From: Bacteroidales bacterium
Lineage (GTDB): Bacteria > Bacteroidota > Bacteroidia > Bacteroidales > Bacteroidaceae
Direction: 5' to 3'
NCBI GenBank assembly: GCA_015060885.1
Contig: SUXO01000004.1
Span: 1-64,000 of the forward strand
DNA length: 64,000 bases
The notes beneath the pieces were generated by a model, which saw nothing but the letters and a program-made list of their open reading frames with translations, had not been told where the DNA came from and searched no databases. The translations under genes were made by a program, and so were the position numbers. Below are positions 1 to 7,544 of this stretch, piece by piece (positions within the stretch are counted from its first letter, which is position 1; each line of letters opens with the position of its first letter).

Positions 1-600
1 AGGGTGCTGCGGGACTTCCTCAGTTAGTTGCCTTGCGGCACCTAACTCACGGGCAAACATTCCTCGCACTCTCTCCTGCAAATGCTCGGATAAACACTAT
101 GATTTTAACGGTGCCGGTTTCTTTTTACTGAATTACTTCTGCTTGCGCTGTACAACACGAAGGTAATTCGTCGCTGAAAGCGAAAGGGCAGCGTGGCGCG
201 ACACAGGGAGCTACCGAGCAATGCGCAGGAAAAGTGTGGTACATGTTTGAGCGCAGCGAGTCGTGCCACACCCATGCATTGCGACCAGTAGTGAGCGGCA
301 AGGTACGAAGCGACCGAAGAATGTCGCAGGCGTAGCAGCGACTTGTGAGCAAAGCAAGTGCCGACTGGTAAGTACGACTGCCCACGTTTTTGTGCACTTT
401 TTTCAAAAAGTGCAGCAGAAATCTTCGCTTAATTGAGAGAATAGCCGACAATAACACCGAGAAGTTTTGAGCAAGTCCCATAGAATTTGCAGGTGAACCC
501 GTAATTCCCAAACAACCGCCCGTAAGGTTCCGCTTTGTGGCGAATACTGTCCGTTGCTACGATAATCTTCTGCCTGTGCCATTGTTGCCTGTTTCGTGTA
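1..600. repeat. Gene-free region carrying modules of a dispersed repeat
   Basis: No credible gene is seen here. Bases 371-494 (read on the minus strand) match 29048-29155 and, in part, 22485-22541. Bases about 110-190 (minus strand) match about 29222-29290, including a shared GAAACCGGCACCGT stretch. The two modules keep the same order and orientation relative to each other in both places, although the DNA between them differs, so this is an inverted copy of the element near 29 kb. The open frame at 125-511 (minus) is made of this repeat and is not taken as a gene. Confidence 0.7.
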
Positions 601-1455
601 TCATCTTAATCTCCTTATTATTGCAGTGGTGAAATCAATCCATTCCTTGTTGAAAGGAACAATCAACTCCTCTGTGGGGTTTATCTCCCTTATTCTTTGA
701 ATTTGTTGTGCATATCCCACCGCCAGCGGGATACTCTTTATGTACTCCTTGTCGTGTTCCTCGAAGAATGTTATCAGCTCCTCGGCGCATAATGCACGAA
801 ACAACGCATATTTGAAAGGCGATGCACGGTGAGTGAGGCTGCCGGCTTGCATACGGTAGTTGTAGCCTGTATTGTCGACATAAGCTACCTTGTTGGCAAA
901 ATATAGCTGCTTTATAATGGTTGGCGTGTCCTCTATGAAACGTCTTTCGCAGTAGGGTATCTTTTCGTGCAGTCGGCGGTGAATGAGCTTGTTGTTCATA
1001 AAGACAACCTTCTCTCCCCAGAAACGTGTCACCTTCTCCATACCCTCGGTAATGCAGTTGCCATAAGAGGTGGCTTCCCACGCGCCATTTTCGCGCACCA
1101 CTTTAATGCCGCCGCTCACAATGTCGGCATCACACTCCTTTGCTCTCTTGTAGAGTGCTTCGATAAAATCCTCATTAAGCCAGTCGTCCCCATCGAGCAA
1201 CAAAATGTATTCGCCCTTTGCCGCCTCAATGCCCTTTCTTCTCGATGCACCTGCGCCCAGGTTCTTTTCGTTCTTTATTACACGCACGCGCTTGTCGCTG
1301 TTTTCAGTTTGCTCTATTATGCGTGCAGTGGCATCGGTGGAGCAGTCCTCGACCACAATGCACTCGATGTTCTTGAACGACTGCGCAAGACAACTCCTTA
1401 TCGCCTGCTCAATGAACTGCTCCACATTATAAGCAGTGATAACTATGCTTACCAT
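601..1455 (-). CDS. Family 2 glycosyltransferase
   Basis: A 284-residue cytoplasmic GT-A fold glycosyltransferase that would move a sugar from a nucleotide donor to a surface glycan or lipid acceptor. The N-terminus (MVSIVITAYNVEQFIEQAI) is the typical GT2 start, and the metal-binding DGDD motif follows LLL near residue 90. No membrane segment is seen, and the C-terminal third is family-variable. It starts six bases after the stop of the small fibre-like gene 1462-1791, so the two probably share a transcript. Acceptor and sugar cannot be told from sequence. It stands alone, not in a polysaccharide cluster. Confidence 0.88.
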   Translation of the reverse strand: MVSIVITAYNVEQFIEQAIRSCLAQSFKNIECIVVEDCSTDATARIIEQTENSDKRVRVIKNEKNLGAGASRRKGIEAAKGEYILLLDGDDWLNEDFIEALYKRAKECDADIVSGGIKVVRENGAWEATSYGNCITEGMEKVTRFWGEKVVFMNNKLIHRRLHEKIPYCERRFIEDTPTIIKQLYFANKVAYVDNTGYNYRMQAGSLTHRASPFKYALFRALCAEELITFFEEHDKEYIKSIPLAVGYAQQIQRIREINPTEELIVPFNKEWIDFTTAIIRRLR

Positions 1456-1461
1456 ACTCCT

Positions 1462-1791
1462 TTATTTGAACATCACGCCCAGCGATGCAAGGTAATTCTT
1501 GAAGTCGACAGGGTTTATTACAAATCCCAAATCACTTATTGCTATACCGCAGTTTGCGCTGCTGTTGCCTATAACTTGTGCTGTCCCCAGGTTTACGACC
1601 ATCTTCTCGTTTTCGTTTTCACACACAAGCCCTGTTCCGAAGCTTATCCTAAGCTTGCCCTTATCGTCAAAGGATAAGCCTTTGCCGATGTTAATGCCCA
1701 CTACACCGTCATTGTCTACAAGTCCTGTTCCCAGCTGTGGAACAATGTCGTAATCATTCCCGTTCAATCTGATTTTGTTTATTTCTGCCAT
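1462..1791 (-). CDS. Small protein with phage tail-fibre-like beta repeats
   Basis: A 109-residue protein of unknown function. It starts MAEINKIRLNGNDYDI, a style common in structural proteins of Bacteroidetes phages and prophages. It then carries three imperfect strand-turn repeats of the kind GTGL...G.V.INIG, KGLSFDDKGKLRISFG and TGLVCENENEK, resembling beta-spiral segments of trimeric tail fibres. No signal peptide or membrane segment is present. It lies directly upstream of the glycosyltransferase, with no other phage gene nearby. It could be a prophage remnant or a domesticated adhesin-like oligomer; the resemblance is by eye only. Confidence 0.6.
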   Translation of the reverse strand: MAEINKIRLNGNDYDIVPQLGTGLVDNDGVVGINIGKGLSFDDKGKLRISFGTGLVCENENEKMVVNLGTAQVIGNSSANCGIAISDLGFVINPVDFKNYLASLGVMFK

Positions 1792-1816
1792 AATTTTTAT
1801 GTATTGTTTTTCGGTT

Positions 1817-1824
1817 CAAAGATA
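1817..1824 (-). promoter_or_regulatory. Possible -7 box for the fibre-like gene and glycosyltransferase
   Basis: On the minus strand this reads TATCTTTG, a perfect match to the Bacteroidetes -7 consensus TAnnTTTG, 25 bases upstream of the ATG of the 109-residue gene. No clear TTTG -33 box lies at 19-20 bases, so the call rests on the -7 box and its position. Confidence 0.45.
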
Positions 1825-2115
1825 GTGCGAGTATTGTCGTGGAGGGTTGCGGAATTACCAAGTAAAGCAAAAGAAATGGCAAAACAGCAAATGGGTGAAC
1901 AATGTTTACAATGCCGGGGAAACTCTTTTTTCTGTTTCCCCTTTTTAGCAGTTACATAGCCCGCTATGGTTTCGCCCAACTTCCTTGCGCTCGATGAAAC
2001 GGCACTTTGCGCCTTTGAAAAATGAAAAAACATCCTAAAAAAGGTTGCAAAAATTTAAGGAGATAAATTTAGACAGCTTCTTATATCAATAAACCCTAAA
2101 AATAAAAACCTAAAA
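1825..2115. other. Intergenic region between divergent genes
   Basis: The DNA between the fibre-like gene and lplA holds promoters at its two ends. In the middle I see no RNA gene and no convincing reading frame. A 78-codon minus-strand frame at 1797-2033 overlaps the promoter and looks accidental. Confidence 0.4.
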
Positions 2116-2146
2116 TTTGATTTTATCCATAATTTCAATAAATTTG
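2116..2146 (+). promoter_or_regulatory. Bacteroidetes-type promoter of the lplA-gcv operon
   Basis: TTTG at 2116-2119, exactly 19 bases, then TAAATTTG at 2139-2146. This is a full match to the -33/-7 consensus of Bacteroidetes primary-sigma promoters. Transcription would begin near 2152, leaving a leader of under 20 bases before the ATG at 2170. That leaves no room for a glycine riboswitch. Confidence 0.8.
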
Positions 2147-2169
2147 TAACCATAGACTCCAAGCAACCG

Positions 2170-3144
2170 ATGACATACATCGCACTCCCCATAGAAGAGC
2201 CCCGCCCGTTGCCGTTCTACCTGGCAATGGAAGAGTATGTTGCACGTAATTTCCCCGCCTGTGACCATTTCTTTATGTGGCAAGTGGAGCCCACTGTAAT
2301 CTTCGGGCGCAACCAACTCATAGATAGCGAGGTCAATACACTGTACTGTAAGGAGCACGGTATCTCCTTCTACCGTCGCAAGAGCGGCGGCGGTTGCGTT
2401 TATGCCGACCGCAGCAACATTATGCTCTCCTACATCACCCCCGATACCAATGTGAACTTCACCTTCAACCGTTATATGCTTATGGTGGAGCACGCATTGC
2501 AAGGGCTGGGAATAGATGCTCGCACAACAGGGCGCAACGATATTCTCATCGACGGCAAGAAGGTGTCGGGCAATGCCTTCTATCACCTGCCCGGCAGGAG
2601 TATAGTGCACGGAACAATGCTCTACGACACCGACATCGACAATATGTTGCAGGCAACCACACCCTCGGCTGCAAAACTCAAAAGCAAGGGAGTGGAGTCG
2701 GTGCGCCAGCACATCACAACCCTTAATAAATACACCACACTCACAATAGAGGAGTTCAAGCACCATCTGCGTACAACCCTTTGCGACAGCGAAACAGTAC
2801 TCACGCCCGCCGATGTGTGCGCGATAGAGAAACTCTCTCACGACTACCTCCGCCCCGAATTCCTTTATGGCTGCAACCCCGCTTACAGCACCATAATAAA
2901 CCATCGCATTGAGGGGGTGGGCGAGTTCGAGGTGCGCCTCGAAATAAAGGAGAACAGAATAAGGAAAGCGAGCCTGTCGGGCGACTTCTTTGTCACGGGC
3001 GACATCGATACGGCAATCCTTTCCCCCTTGCGAGGAGTGGAATACAACCCCTCGGCGGTGGCACAGGCACTTGCAGCCTGCGATGCCGGAGCCACAATAC
3101 ATAACCTGGAAAAAGAACAACTTATAAAACTTTTATTCAACTGA
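2170..3144 (+). CDS. lplA: Lipoate-protein ligase A
   Basis: A 324-residue enzyme that activates lipoate with ATP and transfers it to a lysine of lipoyl-domain proteins; here the obvious target is GcvH, encoded two genes downstream. Seen: the RRKSGGG motif near residues 68-74, and DGKKVSGNAF with the catalytic lysine expected at K131, matching the GRKVSGSA region of E. coli LplA. A C-terminal accessory domain from about residue 245 is also present. The start has no Shine-Dalgarno sequence but sits just after a strong promoter. Three bases separate its stop from gcvT, so it leads the operon. Confidence 0.93.
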   Translation: MTYIALPIEEPRPLPFYLAMEEYVARNFPACDHFFMWQVEPTVIFGRNQLIDSEVNTLYCKEHGISFYRRKSGGGCVYADRSNIMLSYITPDTNVNFTFNRYMLMVEHALQGLGIDARTTGRNDILIDGKKVSGNAFYHLPGRSIVHGTMLYDTDIDNMLQATTPSAAKLKSKGVESVRQHITTLNKYTTLTIEEFKHHLRTTLCDSETVLTPADVCAIEKLSHDYLRPEFLYGCNPAYSTIINHRIEGVGEFEVRLEIKENRIRKASLSGDFFVTGDIDTAILSPLRGVEYNPSAVAQALAACDAGATIHNLEKEQLIKLLFN

Positions 3145-3147
3145 CCT

Positions 3148-4239
3148 ATGGAAAATAAAAAGACCTGTCTTTATGACAAACACGTTGCACTTGGAGCACT
3201 CATAAGCCCGTTTGGAGGCTTCGATATGCCCATACAGTACAGCAACATTGTGGAAGAGCATAACGCGGTGCGCACAGCTTGCGGCATATTCGACGTGTCG
3301 CATATGGGCGAGGTACTCATTACAGGCCCCGAAAGCGAGAAGTTTGTGAACTACATCTTCACAAACGACATTGCCGGTGCCCCCGACGGCAAAATCTACT
3401 ATGGAATGATGTGCCACCCCACAGGCGGTGTTGTCGACGACCTCCTGGTCTACAAAATGGGCGACAAACGCTTTTTCCTCGTGATAAATGCATCGAACAT
3501 AGACAAGGATGTTGCCTGGATAATGCAACACGCAGCGCAGTTCGATGTCACCGTGGAGCACCAGAGCGACAAGTATGGCGAAGTAGCCGTGCAGGGCCCC
3601 AAAACCGAAGCCATTATAGAAAAGGTATTGGGCATCCCTTGCAGCGAAATGGTTTTTTACACCTGCAAAGAGATTGAGTACAACGGCGAAACAATCATCA
3701 TCAGCCGCACAGGTTACACCGGCGAGGACGGCTTTGAACTCTATGGTTCGCACACATTTACCAATGAGGTGTGGGATAAACTCCTTGCAAGCGGCGAAGT
3801 GTTGCCTTGCGGTCTTGGCTGCCGCGATACATTGCGTTTCGAAGTGGGCCTCCCCCTTTATGGCGATGAACTCTCCGACGAGATAACACCCCTGGAAGCC
3901 GGTCTTGGCATCTTTGTGAAGCTCGAAAAGGATAACTTCATAGGCAAGGAGGCACTTGCGGCACAGAAGGCCGAAGGGCTCAAACGTAAAATAGTGGGAA
4001 TAGAGCTTTACGATAAGGCCATTCCCCGCCACGGCTACGATGTCGAAGCCGATGGAACCGTCATTGGCACCGTTACCACAGGTTACAACTCAATCTCCAC
4101 AGGCAAGAGCGTGTGTATGGCACTTATCTCCACCGAATACTCGAAGCTCGACACCGAGGTATCGGTGCGCATACGCAAAAAGGTGTTCCCCGGCAAGGTG
4201 ACCAAGAAACGTTTCTACGACAAGAACTATAAAAAATAA
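3148..4239 (+). CDS. gcvT: Aminomethyltransferase (glycine cleavage T protein)
   Basis: A 363-residue T protein. It takes the aminomethyl group held on lipoyl-GcvH, releases ammonia and passes the one-carbon unit to tetrahydrofolate, giving 5,10-methylene-THF. Family features include LYDKHVALGA near the start, FDVSHMGEV, the folate-site region GYTGEDGFELY, and LRFEVGLPLYGDEL followed by ITPLEAGLG. Length is normal. It starts three bases after lplA and is followed 38 bases later by gcvH. The gene for the L protein (lipoamide dehydrogenase) is not in this window and must be elsewhere. Confidence 0.96.
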   Translation: MENKKTCLYDKHVALGALISPFGGFDMPIQYSNIVEEHNAVRTACGIFDVSHMGEVLITGPESEKFVNYIFTNDIAGAPDGKIYYGMMCHPTGGVVDDLLVYKMGDKRFFLVINASNIDKDVAWIMQHAAQFDVTVEHQSDKYGEVAVQGPKTEAIIEKVLGIPCSEMVFYTCKEIEYNGETIIISRTGYTGEDGFELYGSHTFTNEVWDKLLASGEVLPCGLGCRDTLRFEVGLPLYGDELSDEITPLEAGLGIFVKLEKDNFIGKEALAAQKAEGLKRKIVGIELYDKAIPRHGYDVEADGTVIGTVTTGYNSISTGKSVCMALISTEYSKLDTEVSVRIRKKVFPGKVTKKRFYDKNYKK

Positions 4240-4277
4240 CCATAAACAAAAACTTATAACATTTAAAACTTACAATT

Positions 4278-4658
4278 ATGAGCACAATTATTGAAGGACT
4301 TTTCTATGCAGAATCACACGAGTATGTTAAGATAGACGGCGAGTACGGCTATGTAGGTATCACCGATTACGCACAGCACGAGCTTGGCAACGTGGTATAT
4401 GTGGATATGCCCGACGAAGGCGACGAAGTGGAGGCCGGCGAGGACTTCGGTGCGGTGGAGAGCGTAAAGGCTGCAAGCGACCTCATTTCGCCCGTGAGCG
4501 GTGAAGTGGTGGAGGTAAACAGCGCGCTTGCCGACAGCCCCGAACTCATAAACAGCGATCCTTATGCCAACTGGATTATAAAGGTAAAGCTTTCCGACCC
4601 CTCCGAGGTTGAGAACCTTATGACAGCCGAGGCCTACAAATCACACATTAACGAATAA
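4278..4658 (+). CDS. gcvH: Glycine cleavage H protein
   Basis: A 126-residue lipoyl carrier that shuttles the aminomethyl intermediate between the P, T and L proteins. The lipoylated lysine is K64 in the ESVKAASD motif. The flanking GITDYAQHELGNVVYVDMP is the standard H-protein signature. Length is typical, and the single lipoyl domain fills the whole protein. It lies 38 bases after gcvT and 11 bases before gcvPA. Its presence beside lplA explains why the ligase is in the operon. Confidence 0.97.
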   Translation: MSTIIEGLFYAESHEYVKIDGEYGYVGITDYAQHELGNVVYVDMPDEGDEVEAGEDFGAVESVKAASDLISPVSGEVVEVNSALADSPELINSDPYANWIIKVKLSDPSEVENLMTAEAYKSHINE

Positions 4659-4669
4659 GACCTTATACA

Positions 4670-5986
4670 ATGAAATATTTTCCCCACACGAAGGAGGATA
4701 TTGAGCAGATGCTCGCGGTAGCCGGCTTGAAGTCGATGGACGACCTCTTTGCCGAAATACCGGAGCAGTTGCTGTTCAATAAAGAATTCGCTCTGCCCGA
4801 AGCAATGTCCGAGGCCGAAATACGCCGCTTCTTCGACACGCTCGGCCGCCGCAACAGCAACCTTGTCTGTTTCGCCGGTGCGGGAGTCGAGGACCACTAT
4901 TCGCCATCGGTCATCAACGCAATAATACAGCGCGGCGAGTTCCTCACAGCCTACACCCCTTACCAGCCCGAAATATCGCAAGGCACCCTGCAATATATCT
5001 TCGAATACCAGTCGATGATAACCGAACTCACGGGAATGGACGTGACCAACGCCTCAATGTACGACGGCACCACAGCCACCGCCGAGGCTATGATGATGAC
5101 TATTGCCGCAGCCAAGAAACGCAACAAGGTGCTTGTGTCGGCCACCATAAACCCCAAAGTAAAAAGAGTGGTGGAGACATACGCAAAATATCAGGGTGTT
5201 GTTATAGAAACAGTGCCTGAAAAGGATGGCGTAACCGACCTTGCGGCCCTTGAAACCCTGCTTGCCGGTGACGATGTTGCAGGAGTTATCCTTGCACAGC
5301 CCAACTTCTACGGCATCATAGAGGACTACACCGGTGTTACCGAAATGTGCCACGCCAGAAAGACACTCGTGGTAATGAACGCCAATCCCTCGTCGCTTGC
5401 CGTGCTAAAAACCCCGGCAGAGTGGGGAGCCGACATTGCCTGTGGCGATGCGCAGTCACTTGGCATCCCCATGACCTATGGCGGCCCATACGTTGGTTAT
5501 CTTGCCACCACAAATGCACTTGTGCGCAAGCTCCCCGGCCGCATTGTGGGAGCAACCACCGATGTCGACGGCAAACGTGCCTTTGTACTCACACTGCAAG
5601 CACGCGAGCAACACATACGCCGCGAAAAGGCCAACAGCAACATCTGCTCCAACCAATCGCTTATGGCGCTCTATGTAACCATATATCTCTCGCTTATGGG
5701 GCACAAGGGGCTCAAAGAGGTTAACGCAGCCTCCTATGGCGGCGCTCACTATCTTGCCACAGCTCTTGTGGCAACAGGCAAGTGCCGTATGGCATTCGAC
5801 AAGCCCTTTATGAACGAGTTCGCGGTAAAGACTACAATCCCCGCCGACACCATATTGCAGGCACTGCTTGCACAAGGTATACTAGGCGGCGTGAAGATAG
5901 CCGATGACACTCTGCTCATATGCGTTACCGAGCAGCGCACAAAAGCCGAGATTGACAAGTTTATTGAAACAGTAAATAACATTTAG
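4670..5986 (+). CDS. gcvPA: Glycine dehydrogenase (decarboxylating) subunit 1
   Basis: A 438-residue alpha subunit of the split P protein. With GcvPB it decarboxylates glycine and loads the aminomethyl group onto GcvH. The N-terminus (MKYFPHTKEDIEQML) and the segments LVCFAGAGVEDHY, AYTPYQPEISQGTLQ and GGPYVGYLA are characteristic. This half has the type I aminotransferase fold but does not carry the PLP lysine, which lies in GcvPB. It is separated from gcvPB by 16 bases that hold an unusually good AAGGGAGG ribosome-binding sequence at about 5987-5994. Confidence 0.95.
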   Translation: MKYFPHTKEDIEQMLAVAGLKSMDDLFAEIPEQLLFNKEFALPEAMSEAEIRRFFDTLGRRNSNLVCFAGAGVEDHYSPSVINAIIQRGEFLTAYTPYQPEISQGTLQYIFEYQSMITELTGMDVTNASMYDGTTATAEAMMMTIAAAKKRNKVLVSATINPKVKRVVETYAKYQGVVIETVPEKDGVTDLAALETLLAGDDVAGVILAQPNFYGIIEDYTGVTEMCHARKTLVVMNANPSSLAVLKTPAEWGADIACGDAQSLGIPMTYGGPYVGYLATTNALVRKLPGRIVGATTDVDGKRAFVLTLQAREQHIRREKANSNICSNQSLMALYVTIYLSLMGHKGLKEVNAASYGGAHYLATALVATGKCRMAFDKPFMNEFAVKTTIPADTILQALLAQGILGGVKIADDTLLICVTEQRTKAEIDKFIETVNNI

Positions 5987-6002
5987 AAGGGAGGCACTCA
6001 TT

Positions 6003-7469
6003 ATGATACGCAATTACGACAAATTGATATTTGAAATTTCGAAAGAGGGCCGCGAAGGCTACTCCCTTCCCAAGAACGAGTTCAAGGAGCAATATTGCCC
6101 TTGTGCCCTTCCCGCCAATCTCAAACGCGAAGCTGCACCGCAGTTGCCACAGGTTACCGAGTTCGATGTGGTGCGTCACTACACCAACCTGTCGAACAAG
6201 AACTTCGGTGTCGACACCGGTTTCTATCCGCTCGGCAGCTGTACAATGAAGTATAATCCCCGCATAAACGAGGAGATAAGCTCATTGCCCGCCTTTAACC
6301 TGCACCCTGCAACACCCGACGATGCAGCGCAAGGCGCGCTCGAAGTCTACTACAATCTCGCCGCCTCGCTTGCCGAAATAAGCGGCCTTTCGGCCTTCAC
6401 TCTCAACCCGTACGCAGGTGCTCACGGCGAGCTCACCGGCCTTATGATTATGCGCTCTTACCACGCACAGCGTGGCGACCACAAGCGCACAAAGGTTATA
6501 GTGCCCGATAGTGCCCACGGCACCAACCCCGCAAGTGCGGCAGTGTGTGGCCTCGAAATAGTCGAAGTGAAATCCACCGCCAACGGAACAGTGGATGTTG
6601 AGGACCTTAAACCTCTTCTCGACGATACCGTAGCCGGCATTATGATGACCAACCCCAACACCCTGGGCATCTTTGAAACGGAGATACCCGAAATATCGCG
6701 CCTCGTGCACGAAGCAGGCGGTTTGCTCTACTACGACGGAGCCAACCTGAATGCCGTGCTCGGCAAATGCCGTCCCGGTGATATGGGCTTCGACATTATG
6801 CACATAAACCTTCACAAGACCTTCTCCACACCCCACGGCGGCGGTGGCCCCGGCGATGGCCCTGTGGGTGTCCGTGCTGGCTTGGAACACCTCCTTCCCA
6901 ACCCACAGGTGAAGAAAAGCGACTGTGGCAAGTTCTATCTTGACTGTGACGAAAAGTCGGCAGGCAATGTGTCGAACTTCCTCGGAAACTTCGGAGTTAT
7001 ATTGCGTGCCTACACCTATATACTCACACTCGGCCGCGAGAATGTGAAGATGGTGGGCCCGTTGGCCGTGCTCAATGCCAACTATGTGAAGGAGTCGTTG
7101 AAGGAGTACTATCTGTTGCCCATCGAGGGAGTGTGCAAGCACGAATTCGTGTTCGACGGCCTTGTGGATAAATCCACAGGTGTAACAACTCTCGACATAG
7201 CAAAACGCCTGCTCGACTATGGCTACCACGCACCAACAATCTATTTCCCCTTGCTCTTCCACCAGAGCATTATGATTGAACCCACCGAGACCGAAAGCAA
7301 AGAGACACTCGACGAGTTCATATCGGTAATGAAAACCGTGGCACGCGAAGCAAAGGAGAACCCCGATGTGGTGAAGAACGCACCCTATTCGACTCCGGTG
7401 CGCCGCCTCGACGAAACAACGGCTGCGCGCTCGCCCAAGACTACATACAGGCAGCTTGTAGCAGAGTAA
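6003..7469 (+). CDS. gcvPB: Glycine dehydrogenase (decarboxylating) subunit 2
   Basis: A 488-residue beta subunit of the split P protein, carrying the PLP cofactor. The Schiff-base lysine is K272 in INLHKTFSTPHGGGGPG. Upstream segments such as YPLGSCTMKYNPR and NPYAGAHGE are family signatures. It is the last gene of the operon and ends 20 bases before a strong hairpin. A purine-rich Shine-Dalgarno sequence in front of it is unusual among these genes and may raise its translation to match GcvPA. Unlike E. coli, the two halves are separate genes. Confidence 0.96.
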   Translation: MIRNYDKLIFEISKEGREGYSLPKNEFKEQYCPCALPANLKREAAPQLPQVTEFDVVRHYTNLSNKNFGVDTGFYPLGSCTMKYNPRINEEISSLPAFNLHPATPDDAAQGALEVYYNLAASLAEISGLSAFTLNPYAGAHGELTGLMIMRSYHAQRGDHKRTKVIVPDSAHGTNPASAAVCGLEIVEVKSTANGTVDVEDLKPLLDDTVAGIMMTNPNTLGIFETEIPEISRLVHEAGGLLYYDGANLNAVLGKCRPGDMGFDIMHINLHKTFSTPHGGGGPGDGPVGVRAGLEHLLPNPQVKKSDCGKFYLDCDEKSAGNVSNFLGNFGVILRAYTYILTLGRENVKMVGPLAVLNANYVKESLKEYYLLPIEGVCKHEFVFDGLVDKSTGVTTLDIAKRLLDYGYHAPTIYFPLLFHQSIMIEPTETESKETLDEFISVMKTVAREAKENPDVVKNAPYSTPVRRLDETTAARSPKTTYRQLVAE

Positions 7470-7489
7470 CGTGTGCGTTGCAACAAAAA

Positions 7490-7526
7490 AATCTCCGCAA
7501 ACCGGTCAAAGGTTTGCGGAGATTTT
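7490..7526. terminator. Bidirectional intrinsic terminator between convergent genes
   Basis: A perfect 14-base stem (7490-7503 with 7511-7524) and a 7-base loop, with T runs on the plus side and A runs on the minus-upstream side (7485-7490). It lies between gcvPB (plus) and the PspC gene (minus), so it can end both transcripts. Confidence 0.9.
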
Positions 7527-7544
7527 CGTTATGAGAATTTCAAC

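Noticed and set aside
125..511. 128-codon minus-strand open frame
   Set aside because: It lies in the dispersed repeat; the related DNA near 29 kb does not keep the frame, and the protein has no recognisable features.
601..1791. Start of a capsule or exopolysaccharide cluster
   Set aside because: Only one glycosyltransferase is present; no other sugar genes are adjacent inside the window.
1797..2033. 78-codon minus-strand open frame upstream of the fibre-like gene
   Set aside because: It covers the likely promoter of that gene and has biased, low-information composition.
2116..2169. Glycine riboswitch before the gcv operon
   Set aside because: The promoter leaves under 20 bases of leader, too short for an aptamer.
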